This document shows positions 1 to 6,602 of a stretch of DNA of 60,078 nt, in pieces (the stretch's first letter is position 1; every line of letters begins with the position of its first letter). This DNA comes from Coriobacteriaceae bacterium. GTDB lineage: Bacteria > Actinomycetota > Coriobacteriia > Coriobacteriales > Coriobacteriaceae. The notes beneath the pieces are model-generated. The model was not told the origin of the DNA, searched no databases, and worked only from the letters and a program-made list of their open reading frames with translations. Where the stretch lies: positions 1 through 60,078 of the forward strand of contig JAUNDT010000010.1 in assembly GCA_030525945.1 (NCBI GenBank), given 5' to 3'. The position numbers were made by a program, and so were the translations under genes.

Positions 1-252
1 AGAGCGGCAGCGCCCCGGGGGCGGGGATTCCAAGTTCACGATTCCTACATAATTGAGAAATATCTCCCTTCCCTTCACGGAAGGGCGCGCCGGACCTCGG
101 TCCGCTATTGGTGATGGCACATCTTTGTATCTATGTATAAGGGTTTGCCATCTGTCGTGGGTGTTATACCCGTTCAGCCGCTATCCGACTCACTCGAACA
201 ATCGGATTGTCAGCTTGGTACCTGCGTCTTGCGAGCCCGTCCTTGAACGAAT
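1..252. other. Non-coding left edge, nothing recognised
   Basis: No gene, tRNA or rRNA could be recognised here. Open frames crossing this stretch lack a ribosome binding site and family resemblance. The sequence is more mixed in composition than the coding DNA that follows, so it may be the tail of an intergenic region whose left-hand gene lies outside the window. Confidence 0.4.
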
Positions 253-300
253 CTATATAGAGGAGACGGGATGTAGCCCCTATATAGAAAAGACGGGACG
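253..300. repeat. 21-nt direct repeat beside the fprA terminator
   Basis: Two copies of a 21-nt sequence (253-273 and 280-300) beginning ctatataga and ending agacggga-y-g differ at about three positions. The second copy forms the distal arm of the terminator hairpin, so the first copy looks like a duplicated half-terminator. Confidence 0.6.
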
Positions 301-320
301 CCCATACGAGCATCCCGTCT
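285..320 (-). terminator. Rho-independent terminator of the flavodiiron gene
   Basis: On the minus strand AGACGGGATG (320-311) pairs with CGTCCCGTCT (300-291), ten base pairs including one G-T wobble, with a 10-nt loop. A TTTTC tract follows at 290-286. It begins 12 nt after the stop of the leftward flavodiiron gene. Confidence 0.8.
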
Positions 321-332
321 TACATGCACTAC

Positions 333-1508
333 TTATGCCTCGATCATGGAACGGACCGTGGCCTGCAGCTCGGAGAGATTCTCCTCGCTGGGGACCCACT
401 GCTGGGCCACGACGGGCACGGGCAGCTGGAACTTGGCATTCTCAAGCTCGGCGTATACCTGCTTGGGACCGAGCGGAGCCCAGCCGTAGGAGCCGAACGC
501 CAGGCCGATACGCTGGTCGTTCTTGGGAGAAAGGCCGCGCATATAGGTGAGGAAACTCGCCACGGTGGGAAGCATGTTGGAGTTGAGAGTCGGCGAGCCC
601 ACGGCAACGTACTTGGCATCGCACATATAGAGCATGATGTCGGAGATGTGCGTGGTCTTGAGGTCGATGAGCTGCGCCGGCACGCCCTCGGCGATGAACG
701 CGTCGCAGATCTCGCGAGCCATGGACTCGGTCGAGTGCCACATGGAGTCGAACACCACGACGGCCTTCTCCTCGGTCTGGTACGTGGTCCAGGCCTCGTA
801 CTTCTCGAGAATCTCGTCGATATGAGAGCGCCAGATGCAGCCATGGCTGGGGGCGATCATGTTGAGCTCGAGGCCGCGTACCGCGTCGAGGGCCTTGTGG
901 GCCTGCATGCCGTACGGCCACACGATGTTGGCGTAGTACTTCTTGGCCTGCTTGAAGATCTCGCAGAGGTCGTTCTCGTCATCGAAGCGCTTGGTGGTGG
1001 CAAAGTGCTGGCCGAACGCATCGTTGGAGAACAGGATCTTGTCCACGTCGGAGTAGGTGACCATGTTGTCGGGCCAGTGAACCATGGGCGTGGTTACAAA
1101 AGTGAGCGTGCGCTCGCCGATGCACAGGGTGTCGCCGCTCTTGACGGGGGTCGCCTCGATGCCGAAGTGGGCCTTCACGCCGTTCACGCCCGCGCCGGCG
1201 GATGCGCAAATCGTCGCGTTGGGAGCGACGCGGTGGATGACCGGCAGGGAGCCGGAGTGATCCATCTCGACATGGTTCGTAATGACCACGTCGATCTTGG
1301 AGGGGTCGACGACCTGGGAAATGCGCTGCACGAGCTCGTCGGAGAACGTGCCCTTGCAGGTGTCGATAAGAGTGACCTTCTCATCCATGATGAGATAAGC
1401 GTTATAGGTGATGCCGCGCTCGGTGGTGTAGCCGTGGAAGAGGCGCTCGTTCCAGTCGATGCCGCCAACCCACCAAACCTTCGGGGAGATCTCAATCGCG
1501 TTCAGCAT
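333..1508 (-). CDS. Flavodiiron protein (FprA/FDP family)
   Basis: The 391-residue protein has the two-domain flavodiiron layout: an N-terminal metallo-beta-lactamase-like domain and a C-terminal flavodoxin domain (from about residue 250, FMN loop around DSMWHST). The diiron ligand motif H-x-E-x-D-H is intact at residues 79-84 (NHVEMDH). Family members are cytosolic and reduce O2 to water and/or NO to N2O using electrons from rubredoxin or a flavoprotein partner, protecting anaerobes from oxygen or nitrosative stress. The ATG at 1508 follows an AAAGGGA ribosome binding site. No rubredoxin partner is adjacent, and the gene looks monocistronic with its own terminator. Substrate preference (O2 or NO) cannot be told from sequence. 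Confidence 0.93.
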   Translation of the reverse strand: MLNAIEISPKVWWVGGIDWNERLFHGYTTERGITYNAYLIMDEKVTLIDTCKGTFSDELVQRISQVVDPSKIDVVITNHVEMDHSGSLPVIHRVAPNATICASAGAGVNGVKAHFGIEATPVKSGDTLCIGERTLTFVTTPMVHWPDNMVTYSDVDKILFSNDAFGQHFATTKRFDDENDLCEIFKQAKKYYANIVWPYGMQAHKALDAVRGLELNMIAPSHGCIWRSHIDEILEKYEAWTTYQTEEKAVVVFDSMWHSTESMAREICDAFIAEGVPAQLIDLKTTHISDIMLYMCDAKYVAVGSPTLNSNMLPTVASFLTYMRGLSPKNDQRIGLAFGSYGWAPLGPKQVYAELENAKFQLPVPVVAQQWVPSEENLSELQATVRSMIEA

Positions 1509-1634
1509 GCTTGATCCCTTTCTTCATGCTCAAGCTGATGACTCGAAACAGCATGATAACACTCGCCAAATGCACGGTGACGGGTCGCAATTAGGGATAC
1601 GCGAGTTTTGTATGAGGAGCGCTTTTTGAGGAGG

Positions 1635-2030
1635 CTACTCGGCGATGCGGCGCTTGGGCTTGACGCCGCGCGGCTTGTTCACCAGCGCCTCCGGGCCGCT
1701 TGCGCGGTACTGACGGCACCACGCCTTGACCGACGACTCGCTGGGGATACCGTGCTTGACCATGACTTCGCGCACGGTCATGCCGTTCTCCAGGCGATCT
1801 TGGACGGCGGAAAGCTTGAGCTCGAACGGGTACACGCGGTGCTTGGCGCCCGCGTTCATGACGGCGGCGCGGCCACCCACGGCATACGAGCGCGCCCACT
1901 GGCGAGCGGTGGCGTCGGGGATGCCCAGCTTGGTGGCAAGTGCGCGATGGCCCATGCCCTCGGCAAGCGCCTTGGCAGCCTGGCGGCGCACCTTCTCGTC
2001 ATAGGAACGGTTCATCTTCTGCTCTGCCAC
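1635..2030 (-). CDS. Helix-turn-helix protein resembling IS3/IS150 OrfA
   Basis: A 131-residue basic protein with two helix-turn-helix-like segments: an early A..LA..LGIPDATARQWARSY stretch and a later VREVMVKHGIPSESSVKAWCRQY stretch. This is the layout of insertion-sequence OrfA proteins and of stand-alone helix-turn-helix proteins derived from them. I chose the GTG at 2030 because GAGGTG lies 6 nt upstream; an in-frame TTG at 2066 has no such site. No OrfB transposase follows and no terminal inverted repeats are visible, so it may be a domesticated DNA-binding protein. A possible -10 TATACT lies at 2092-2087 on the same strand. The target is unknown. Confidence 0.75.
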   Translation of the reverse strand: MAEQKMNRSYDEKVRRQAAKALAEGMGHRALATKLGIPDATARQWARSYAVGGRAAVMNAGAKHRVYPFELKLSAVQDRLENGMTVREVMVKHGIPSESSVKAWCRQYRASGPEALVNKPRGVKPKRRIAE

Positions 2031-2168
2031 GGCACTCACCTCACGTCTGCGTGCATCTTCTGCCAACCATTAACATTTGATAGCGAAGTATACCGTCTGT
2101 TTGCCTATTTCCTATCACGATAACAGGTATATGCCAAACCGCACAAAGAGCGCACAGCCGTGAGTTTG

Positions 2169-2182
2169 TGAACAATTGTTCA
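2169..2182. promoter_or_regulatory. 14-bp perfect palindrome matching a Gram-positive LexA box
   Basis: TGAACAATTGTTCA is a perfect palindrome containing GAAC-N4-GTTC, the core of Gram-positive LexA/DinR sites. It lies about 140 bp upstream of the helix-turn-helix gene and 57 bp past the end of nrdA. Binding by LexA is inference; another dimeric repressor could use it. Confidence 0.4.
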
Positions 2183-2238
2183 TCTTGGAGGCGGATTGGG
2201 GGTATGGCGAGGCACGCCAGGCATGTCCCACACAGACG

Positions 2239-4818
2239 CTACGCCGAACAGGACTCGCACTCCTCCACCTCAAGCGATTTGCTCCGCACGTAATACACCG
2301 TTTTCACGCCCTCGCGCCATGCCTGGATATACAGGTTGAGCACTTGGCGCAAGGTGTATTCCTGCGTGATGTAGAGATTCATCGACTGCGCCTGATCGAT
2401 GTGGCGCTGGCGCACGCCCGCCGCGCGCACGCTCCACTGCTGGTTGATGTAGTGCGCCGGCTTGTAGAGCCAGTACGTTTGCATGGAAAGGTCGGGGGCC
2501 ACGCGCGGCAGCATGGCGCCTTTCTTCTCCTCCAAAAAGAACTTGCGCATGATGGGGTCGATGCCGGGGGTCGTGCCGGAGAGGATGGATGTGGAGCTGG
2601 TGGGCGCGATGGCCAGCAGGTAGGCGTTCCGCACACCGTGCTCGGCAACGCGCGCGGCAAGCTCGTCCCATCGCGAATCGCCTGCATATCCGCGCTTTTC
2701 AAAGTACGCTCCCGTGGCCCAATCGCTGCTCTCGAACGCCTTGTTCGCCCCGCGCTCCTCCGCCAGACGCTCGCTCGCGGCGATCGCGTGGTAGTTGATG
2801 CGCTCGAAAACCTCGTCGGCAAAACGCAGGTGCTCCTCGCTCTCCCACACAATGCCATGGCGCGCCAGCATGTGGTGATACCCGGACACGCCCAGACCGA
2901 TCGAGCGGTACCGATGATTGGTGAGACGCGCGTACGGGAGGGCATAGAAGTTAAGGTCGATGACGTTATCGAGCGCCCGGACGGCGGTTTCGATCACCTG
3001 ACCCATCGCCGCATCGTCCGTGACGGGAAGGCGCCCGAGCGAGAGGCTCGCCAGGTTGCACACTACGAAGTCGCCAGGCTTGGTGGTGGTCACGACGACC
3101 GTGTCACCCTCCTGCGTGGCGACCTCGCGCGACACTTCCTCGATGGCGCTCGTGTTTTGCGCGATCTCGGTGCAGAGATTCGAGCAGTAGATGATACCGG
3201 CGTGTGGATTGGGGTTCATGCGGTTGACCGTGTCGCGCATGAACGCAAAGGGGGTGCCCGTCTCGACGGCGCTTTTGAGAATCATGCGCACGAGGTCCTT
3301 GAGCAGTACCGTTCGCTTGGGGATACGCGGGTCGGCGACGCACTCGAGGTAGCGGCGCTCCCATTCCTCGCCGAAGCTGTCTTCCAGCGCATAGCCTTTC
3401 ACGGTAAGGATATCGTGCGGGCACATAAGGTGCCAATCCTGGTCCAGGCTCTCCTCCGCCATGCGCCAGAACAGGTCCGGATAGCAGATGGCCGGGAAGA
3501 CGTCGTGCGCTTTCATGCGCTCATCGCCGTTGTTGGTGCGCAGGCCGAGGAATTCCGGCAGGTCGCGGTGCCAGGCGTCGAGATACACCGCGACCGCGCC
3601 CTGGCGCATGCCGAGCTGGTCGACCGCCACGGCGGTGTCGTTGATGACGCGGATCCAGCGGACCACGCCGCCGGCGACGCCCTCAAAGCCGCGGATGCTT
3701 CCGCCCGTAGCGCGGACTTTTCCCAGGTACATGCCCATGCCGCCGCCGTATTTGCTCACCTGGGCAAAATTGTCGATACTTCGGTAGATTCCCGTGAGGC
3801 TATCGGGGACCGTGTCGATGAAGCAGCTGGAGAGCTGGTGGTCGGGCTTGCGCGCGTTGCTCATGGTGGGCGTGGCCATGGTGACCTCGAGTCGGCTCAG
3901 CATGTCGTAGAAGCGGCGCACCCACGCAAGACGCTGCGCGCGGGGCTCGTTCATGGCGAGATGCAGGGCGATGCCGAGGAACATTTCCTGCGGGCTCTCG
4001 AGCGGCGTGTGATCGTGCGCTCGAATAACGTAGCGACTCAGCAGCAGGTCGAGGCCGGCGTAGGTGAACAGGTCGTCGCGCTCGGGGTCGATGAACGACG
4101 CCGCCTCGTTCAGCTCGTCTTTGGTGTAGACACCCATGATGTAGCTGCCGTAGAGGCCCTTTTGCGTGAGCAGGTCGACGAGTGCGGAAAAGGTTGAGAT
4201 ACCGAGCTCGCTGCGCGTTTTTGCCAGTGCGCCACGGTGCTGCAGGGAGAGCAGGCGCGCGGCGATAAGCTCCCAGCGGGGCGCCTCTTGGCTGGTGAGC
4301 TCAACCGCCGAGCGGATGAGGGCCTGCATGCGCTCGGCCGTGCTTGAGCTGGCGCCCGCGAGCGCGCGGTACCGAGCCTCGAGAAGTGCGAGGTCGTAGA
4401 CGGATTCGGGGAAGTCCTGCTGGATGCGCTCGAGCGCGCGGTTGAGAGCCGCGGCAAAGCCGGGGTCGCGATGAGGACCTACGGGCGATTCGGAAATGCG
4501 GTTTTGATCTTCGGCGGAGGTGGTGCGGTGCTGGATGCAGCCGGGGGTCTCGTCATCGAACACGCGAGGGCGATCGGGGGCGATGCCGCGGGCCGTTCCG
4601 GTCGTGTGGTCGCAGTCGTTGTCGCGAGTCTCGTCCGACGCGCGGTCGCGGTCGTTGTCGCGAGCCCCGACCGTCGCGCGGTCGCAGTCGTTGTCGCGAG
4701 TCCCGACCGACGCGCGGTCGTAGCCCTCGGCAACCGCCTTTACGATTCCCTGACGCGCGGCGGCCTCATCGAAAGGCGTCGCCGCTGCGCGCGGATCCAT
4801 CTCCAACCCGGTTTCCAT
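2239..4818 (-). CDS. nrdA: Class Ia ribonucleoside-diphosphate reductase, alpha subunit
   Basis: This 859-residue protein is the catalytic subunit that reduces NDPs to dNDPs. Visible active-site elements are the redox cysteine pair C332 (QLSSC) and C587, the N-x-C-x-E triad at 547-551 (NLCTE), the radical-transfer tyrosines Y842-Y843, and a C-terminal thioredoxin-reducible C-x2-C (C854, C857). The N terminus is odd. Instead of a clean ATP-cone there is only a short FDEAAARQGIVKAVAE stretch that resembles part of one. It is followed by three 12-residue repeats (residues 34-69) and a low-complexity linker to about residue 115. The ATG at 4818 follows AGAGAGGT. NrdR-type boxes lie upstream, and nrdB is divergent rather than co-transcribed. 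Confidence 0.95.
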   Translation of the reverse strand: METGLEMDPRAAATPFDEAAARQGIVKAVAEGYDRASVGTRDNDCDRATVGARDNDRDRASDETRDNDCDHTTGTARGIAPDRPRVFDDETPGCIQHRTTSAEDQNRISESPVGPHRDPGFAAALNRALERIQQDFPESVYDLALLEARYRALAGASSSTAERMQALIRSAVELTSQEAPRWELIAARLLSLQHRGALAKTRSELGISTFSALVDLLTQKGLYGSYIMGVYTKDELNEAASFIDPERDDLFTYAGLDLLLSRYVIRAHDHTPLESPQEMFLGIALHLAMNEPRAQRLAWVRRFYDMLSRLEVTMATPTMSNARKPDHQLSSCFIDTVPDSLTGIYRSIDNFAQVSKYGGGMGMYLGKVRATGGSIRGFEGVAGGVVRWIRVINDTAVAVDQLGMRQGAVAVYLDAWHRDLPEFLGLRTNNGDERMKAHDVFPAICYPDLFWRMAEESLDQDWHLMCPHDILTVKGYALEDSFGEEWERRYLECVADPRIPKRTVLLKDLVRMILKSAVETGTPFAFMRDTVNRMNPNPHAGIIYCSNLCTEIAQNTSAIEEVSREVATQEGDTVVVTTTKPGDFVVCNLASLSLGRLPVTDDAAMGQVIETAVRALDNVIDLNFYALPYARLTNHRYRSIGLGVSGYHHMLARHGIVWESEEHLRFADEVFERINYHAIAASERLAEERGANKAFESSDWATGAYFEKRGYAGDSRWDELAARVAEHGVRNAYLLAIAPTSSTSILSGTTPGIDPIMRKFFLEEKKGAMLPRVAPDLSMQTYWLYKPAHYINQQWSVRAAGVRQRHIDQAQSMNLYITQEYTLRQVLNLYIQAWREGVKTVYYVRSKSLEVEECESCSA
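4612..4719. repeat. 36-bp tandem repeat x3 inside nrdA
   Basis: Three in-frame 36-bp units encode near-identical dodecapeptides of the form DRA-S/T-x-x-x-RDND-C/R. A fourth, degenerate unit follows in the protein. The unit length is a multiple of three, so copy-number change would keep frame. The repeats sit where an ATP-cone would normally be. Confidence 0.85.
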
Positions 4819-4837
4819 GCTGACCTCTCTTCATTAT

Positions 4838-4884
4838 TCACTATATGTAGAGCCTGTCGGCCTCCGCATATCAATATCTCGTGT
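4838..4884 (-). promoter_or_regulatory. Tandem NrdR-type boxes upstream of nrdA
   Basis: Two 16-bp sites, 4838-4853 (TCACTATATGTAGAGC) and 4869-4884 (TATCAATATCTCGTGT), match the NrdR consensus ACACWATATATWGTGT at about 12 and 11 of 16 positions. They are 31 bp apart start to start, about three helical turns, which is the usual spacing of cooperative NrdR pairs. They lie 20-66 bp upstream of the nrdA ATG. NrdR would repress when dATP is high; this role is inferred from the family. Confidence 0.7.
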
Positions 4885-5123
4885 TTGTAAGCATAGCCTA
4901 ACTGTTAGTGATTTTGTATCGTATACTACATCGGCAAGTAAGTGGCGACACGGATTGGGTGATGGACCGGAATTCCAACGTACTAGCTCTACGCTCGCCC
5001 CGACGTTGCCGCGGGACCCGGTCGTTGTGGCGGCACTCGGTCGTTGCGGTGTCTCTGCAGTGGCGGAAATCGGTCGCTGCGGCGTTGCTGCGGCGGCGGC
5101 AAACGGTCACTGCAACGGGAAAA
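4885..5123. other. Left part of the nrdA-nrdB intergenic region
   Basis: The 639-bp gap between the divergent nrdA and nrdB is unusually long. This part starts AT-rich, near the presumed nrdA promoter. From about 5010 it becomes a string of imperfect cggtcgttg/cggtcgctg motifs that echo the nrdA repeat DNA. No gene is supported. Confidence 0.45.
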
Positions 5124-5181
5124 CGGTTCACAACCGAAAGAAACTTTGAGAATTCGTCAAGTTTCTTTCGGTTGTGAACCG
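5124..5181. repeat. Perfect 23-bp inverted repeat (58-nt hairpin)
   Basis: The arms 5124-5146 (cggttcacaaccgaaagaaa...) and 5159-5181 are perfectly complementary over 23 bp around a 12-nt centre that contains GAATTC. The hairpin is far longer than a typical terminator arm, lacks a following T-tract, and lies between two divergent genes, so no transcript needs ending here. It could be an MITE-like remnant, a structured leader of nrdB, or a recombination remnant. Confidence 0.85.
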
Positions 5182-5457
5182 CTCGGCGGGTGGGAACGGA
5201 ATGCGCGGGCGTTCGGCGGAGGATGCAGAGAGTCAATGCCCACGCACCTGCAGGGGCATGGCGCCAGCAGGGGAACACGTCGCCGCAGGGAGCACAGCGC
5301 CCGCAAGGGGGCCGCAGGGTCCCAACGCCCACCCGCACGCAAGGGACACGGCGCGCCCAAGGGGGCGTAGCGCACACACGGGGCCCGCACGGGGCGGGCT
5401 CGCAAAGGACGCAACATCCGGGCCCGCACGGAGACATTTCACGAGGAGGGATTCGAC
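5182..5457. other. GC-rich leader of nrdB
   Basis: This stretch contains many iterations of short motifs such as cgcaaggg, gcacgggg and gggcccgcacgg. No promoter or NrdR-type box could be picked out by eye. It ends in a strong GAGGAGGGA ribosome binding site for nrdB. Confidence 0.4.
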
Positions 5458-6516
5458 ATGGGAACACAAACGACTCAGCGCCTTTCGAAAAAGCCGCTGT
5501 TCAACCCGCAGGGCGACATCGACGTCCGCGACCGCCGCATGATCGGCGGCAACACCACCAACCTGAACGACTTCAACAACATGAAGTACACCTGGGTATC
5601 CAACTGGTATCGCCAGGCCATGAACAACTTTTGGATTCCCGAGGAGATCAACCTCACCCAAGACGTGAAGGACTACCCGCTCCTCTCCCCCGCCGAACGC
5701 GCGGCTTTTGACAAGATCCTCTCGTTTTTGGTGTTCCTCGATTCGCTGCAGTCGGCCAACCTGCCCAACATCGCCGAATACATCACCGCCAACGAGGTGA
5801 ACCTCTGCCTCTCGATCCAAGCGTTTCAGGAGAGCGTGCATTCGCAGAGCTATTCCTACATGCTCGACACGATCTGCGATCCCGCGAAACGCAACGAGAT
5901 CCTGTACCAATGGAAGACGGACGAGCACCTGCTCGCCCGCAACACGTTTATCGGCAATTTGTACAACGAGTTCCAGGACCAGCGCGACGCCCGTACGTTT
6001 TTGCGCGTTGTCATGGCGAACTTCATCCTGGAGGGCGTGTACTTCTACTCCGGGTTCATGTTCTTTTACAATCTGGCGCGTATGGGCAAGATGCCCGGCA
6101 GCGCGCAGGAAATCCGCTACATCAACCGTGACGAGAACACGCACCTGTGGCTCTTCCGCAACATCATGCTCGAGTTGAAAAAAGAAGAGCCGCAGCTGTT
6201 TTGCGAGGACAACGTGGCGATGCTGCGCGAAATGCTCGAGGAGGGCGTGCGCCAGGAAATCGCCTGGGGACGCTACGTCATCGGCGACTCTATTGAGGGC
6301 CTCACCGGCGATATGGTCGAGGGCTACGTGCGCTACCTGGGCAATCTGCGCTGGAGCTCGCTGGGGTTCGGACAGCTCTTTGAGGACTGCGCGTCGGAGC
6401 CTGCCGACATGGCGTGGGTTTCGCAGTACTCGAACGCCAACATGGTCAAGACGGACTTTTTTGAGGCGAAGTCCACCGCGTACGCAAAGAGCACCGCGCT
6501 CATCGACGACCTGTAG
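5458..6516 (+). CDS. nrdB: Class Ia ribonucleoside-diphosphate reductase, beta subunit
   Basis: The 352-residue protein is the radical-generating partner of NrdA. The dimetal ligands are all visible: D95, E125, H128 (QESVHS), E192 (EGVYFY), E226 and H229 (RDENTH). The radical tyrosine is present at Y132, the equivalent of E. coli Y122 (HSQSYSY), so this is a tyrosyl-radical, oxygen-dependent class I enzyme. The C-terminal tail ends in acidic ALIDDL, as expected for docking into NrdA. The ATG follows GAGGAGGGATTCGAC. It is transcribed away from nrdA across a 639-bp gap, so the two subunits need separate promoters; only the nrdA side shows recognisable NrdR boxes. Confidence 0.96.
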   Translation: MGTQTTQRLSKKPLFNPQGDIDVRDRRMIGGNTTNLNDFNNMKYTWVSNWYRQAMNNFWIPEEINLTQDVKDYPLLSPAERAAFDKILSFLVFLDSLQSANLPNIAEYITANEVNLCLSIQAFQESVHSQSYSYMLDTICDPAKRNEILYQWKTDEHLLARNTFIGNLYNEFQDQRDARTFLRVVMANFILEGVYFYSGFMFFYNLARMGKMPGSAQEIRYINRDENTHLWLFRNIMLELKKEEPQLFCEDNVAMLREMLEEGVRQEIAWGRYVIGDSIEGLTGDMVEGYVRYLGNLRWSSLGFGQLFEDCASEPADMAWVSQYSNANMVKTDFFEAKSTAYAKSTALIDDL

Positions 6517-6547
6517 GGGCTGCGAGGGCGCACCCGCCCTACGCATC

Positions 6548-6590
6548 AAAAAGCGGCAGGCTGCCCCCAAAGGGCGACCTGCCGCTTTGC
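6548..6590 (-). terminator. Terminator between convergent nrdB and the metallophosphoesterase gene
   Basis: An 11-bp stem (6550-6560, aaagcggcagg, with 6578-6588) is followed on the minus strand by TTTTT, giving a good terminator for the leftward gene ending at 6603. On the plus strand only three T follow, so it may work more weakly for nrdB. Confidence 0.85.
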
Positions 6591-6602
6591 ATGAAGAGCC
6601 TG

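Noticed and set aside
1..330. tRNA gene at the left edge
   Set aside because: No cloverleaf or TTCRANYC-type T-loop could be fitted.
1591..2066. Complete insertion sequence around the helix-turn-helix gene
   Set aside because: No OrfB transposase, no terminal inverted repeats and no target-site duplication could be found.
5124..5181. Terminator for nrdA or nrdB
   Set aside because: Both genes are transcribed away from this point, and there is no T-tract on either side.
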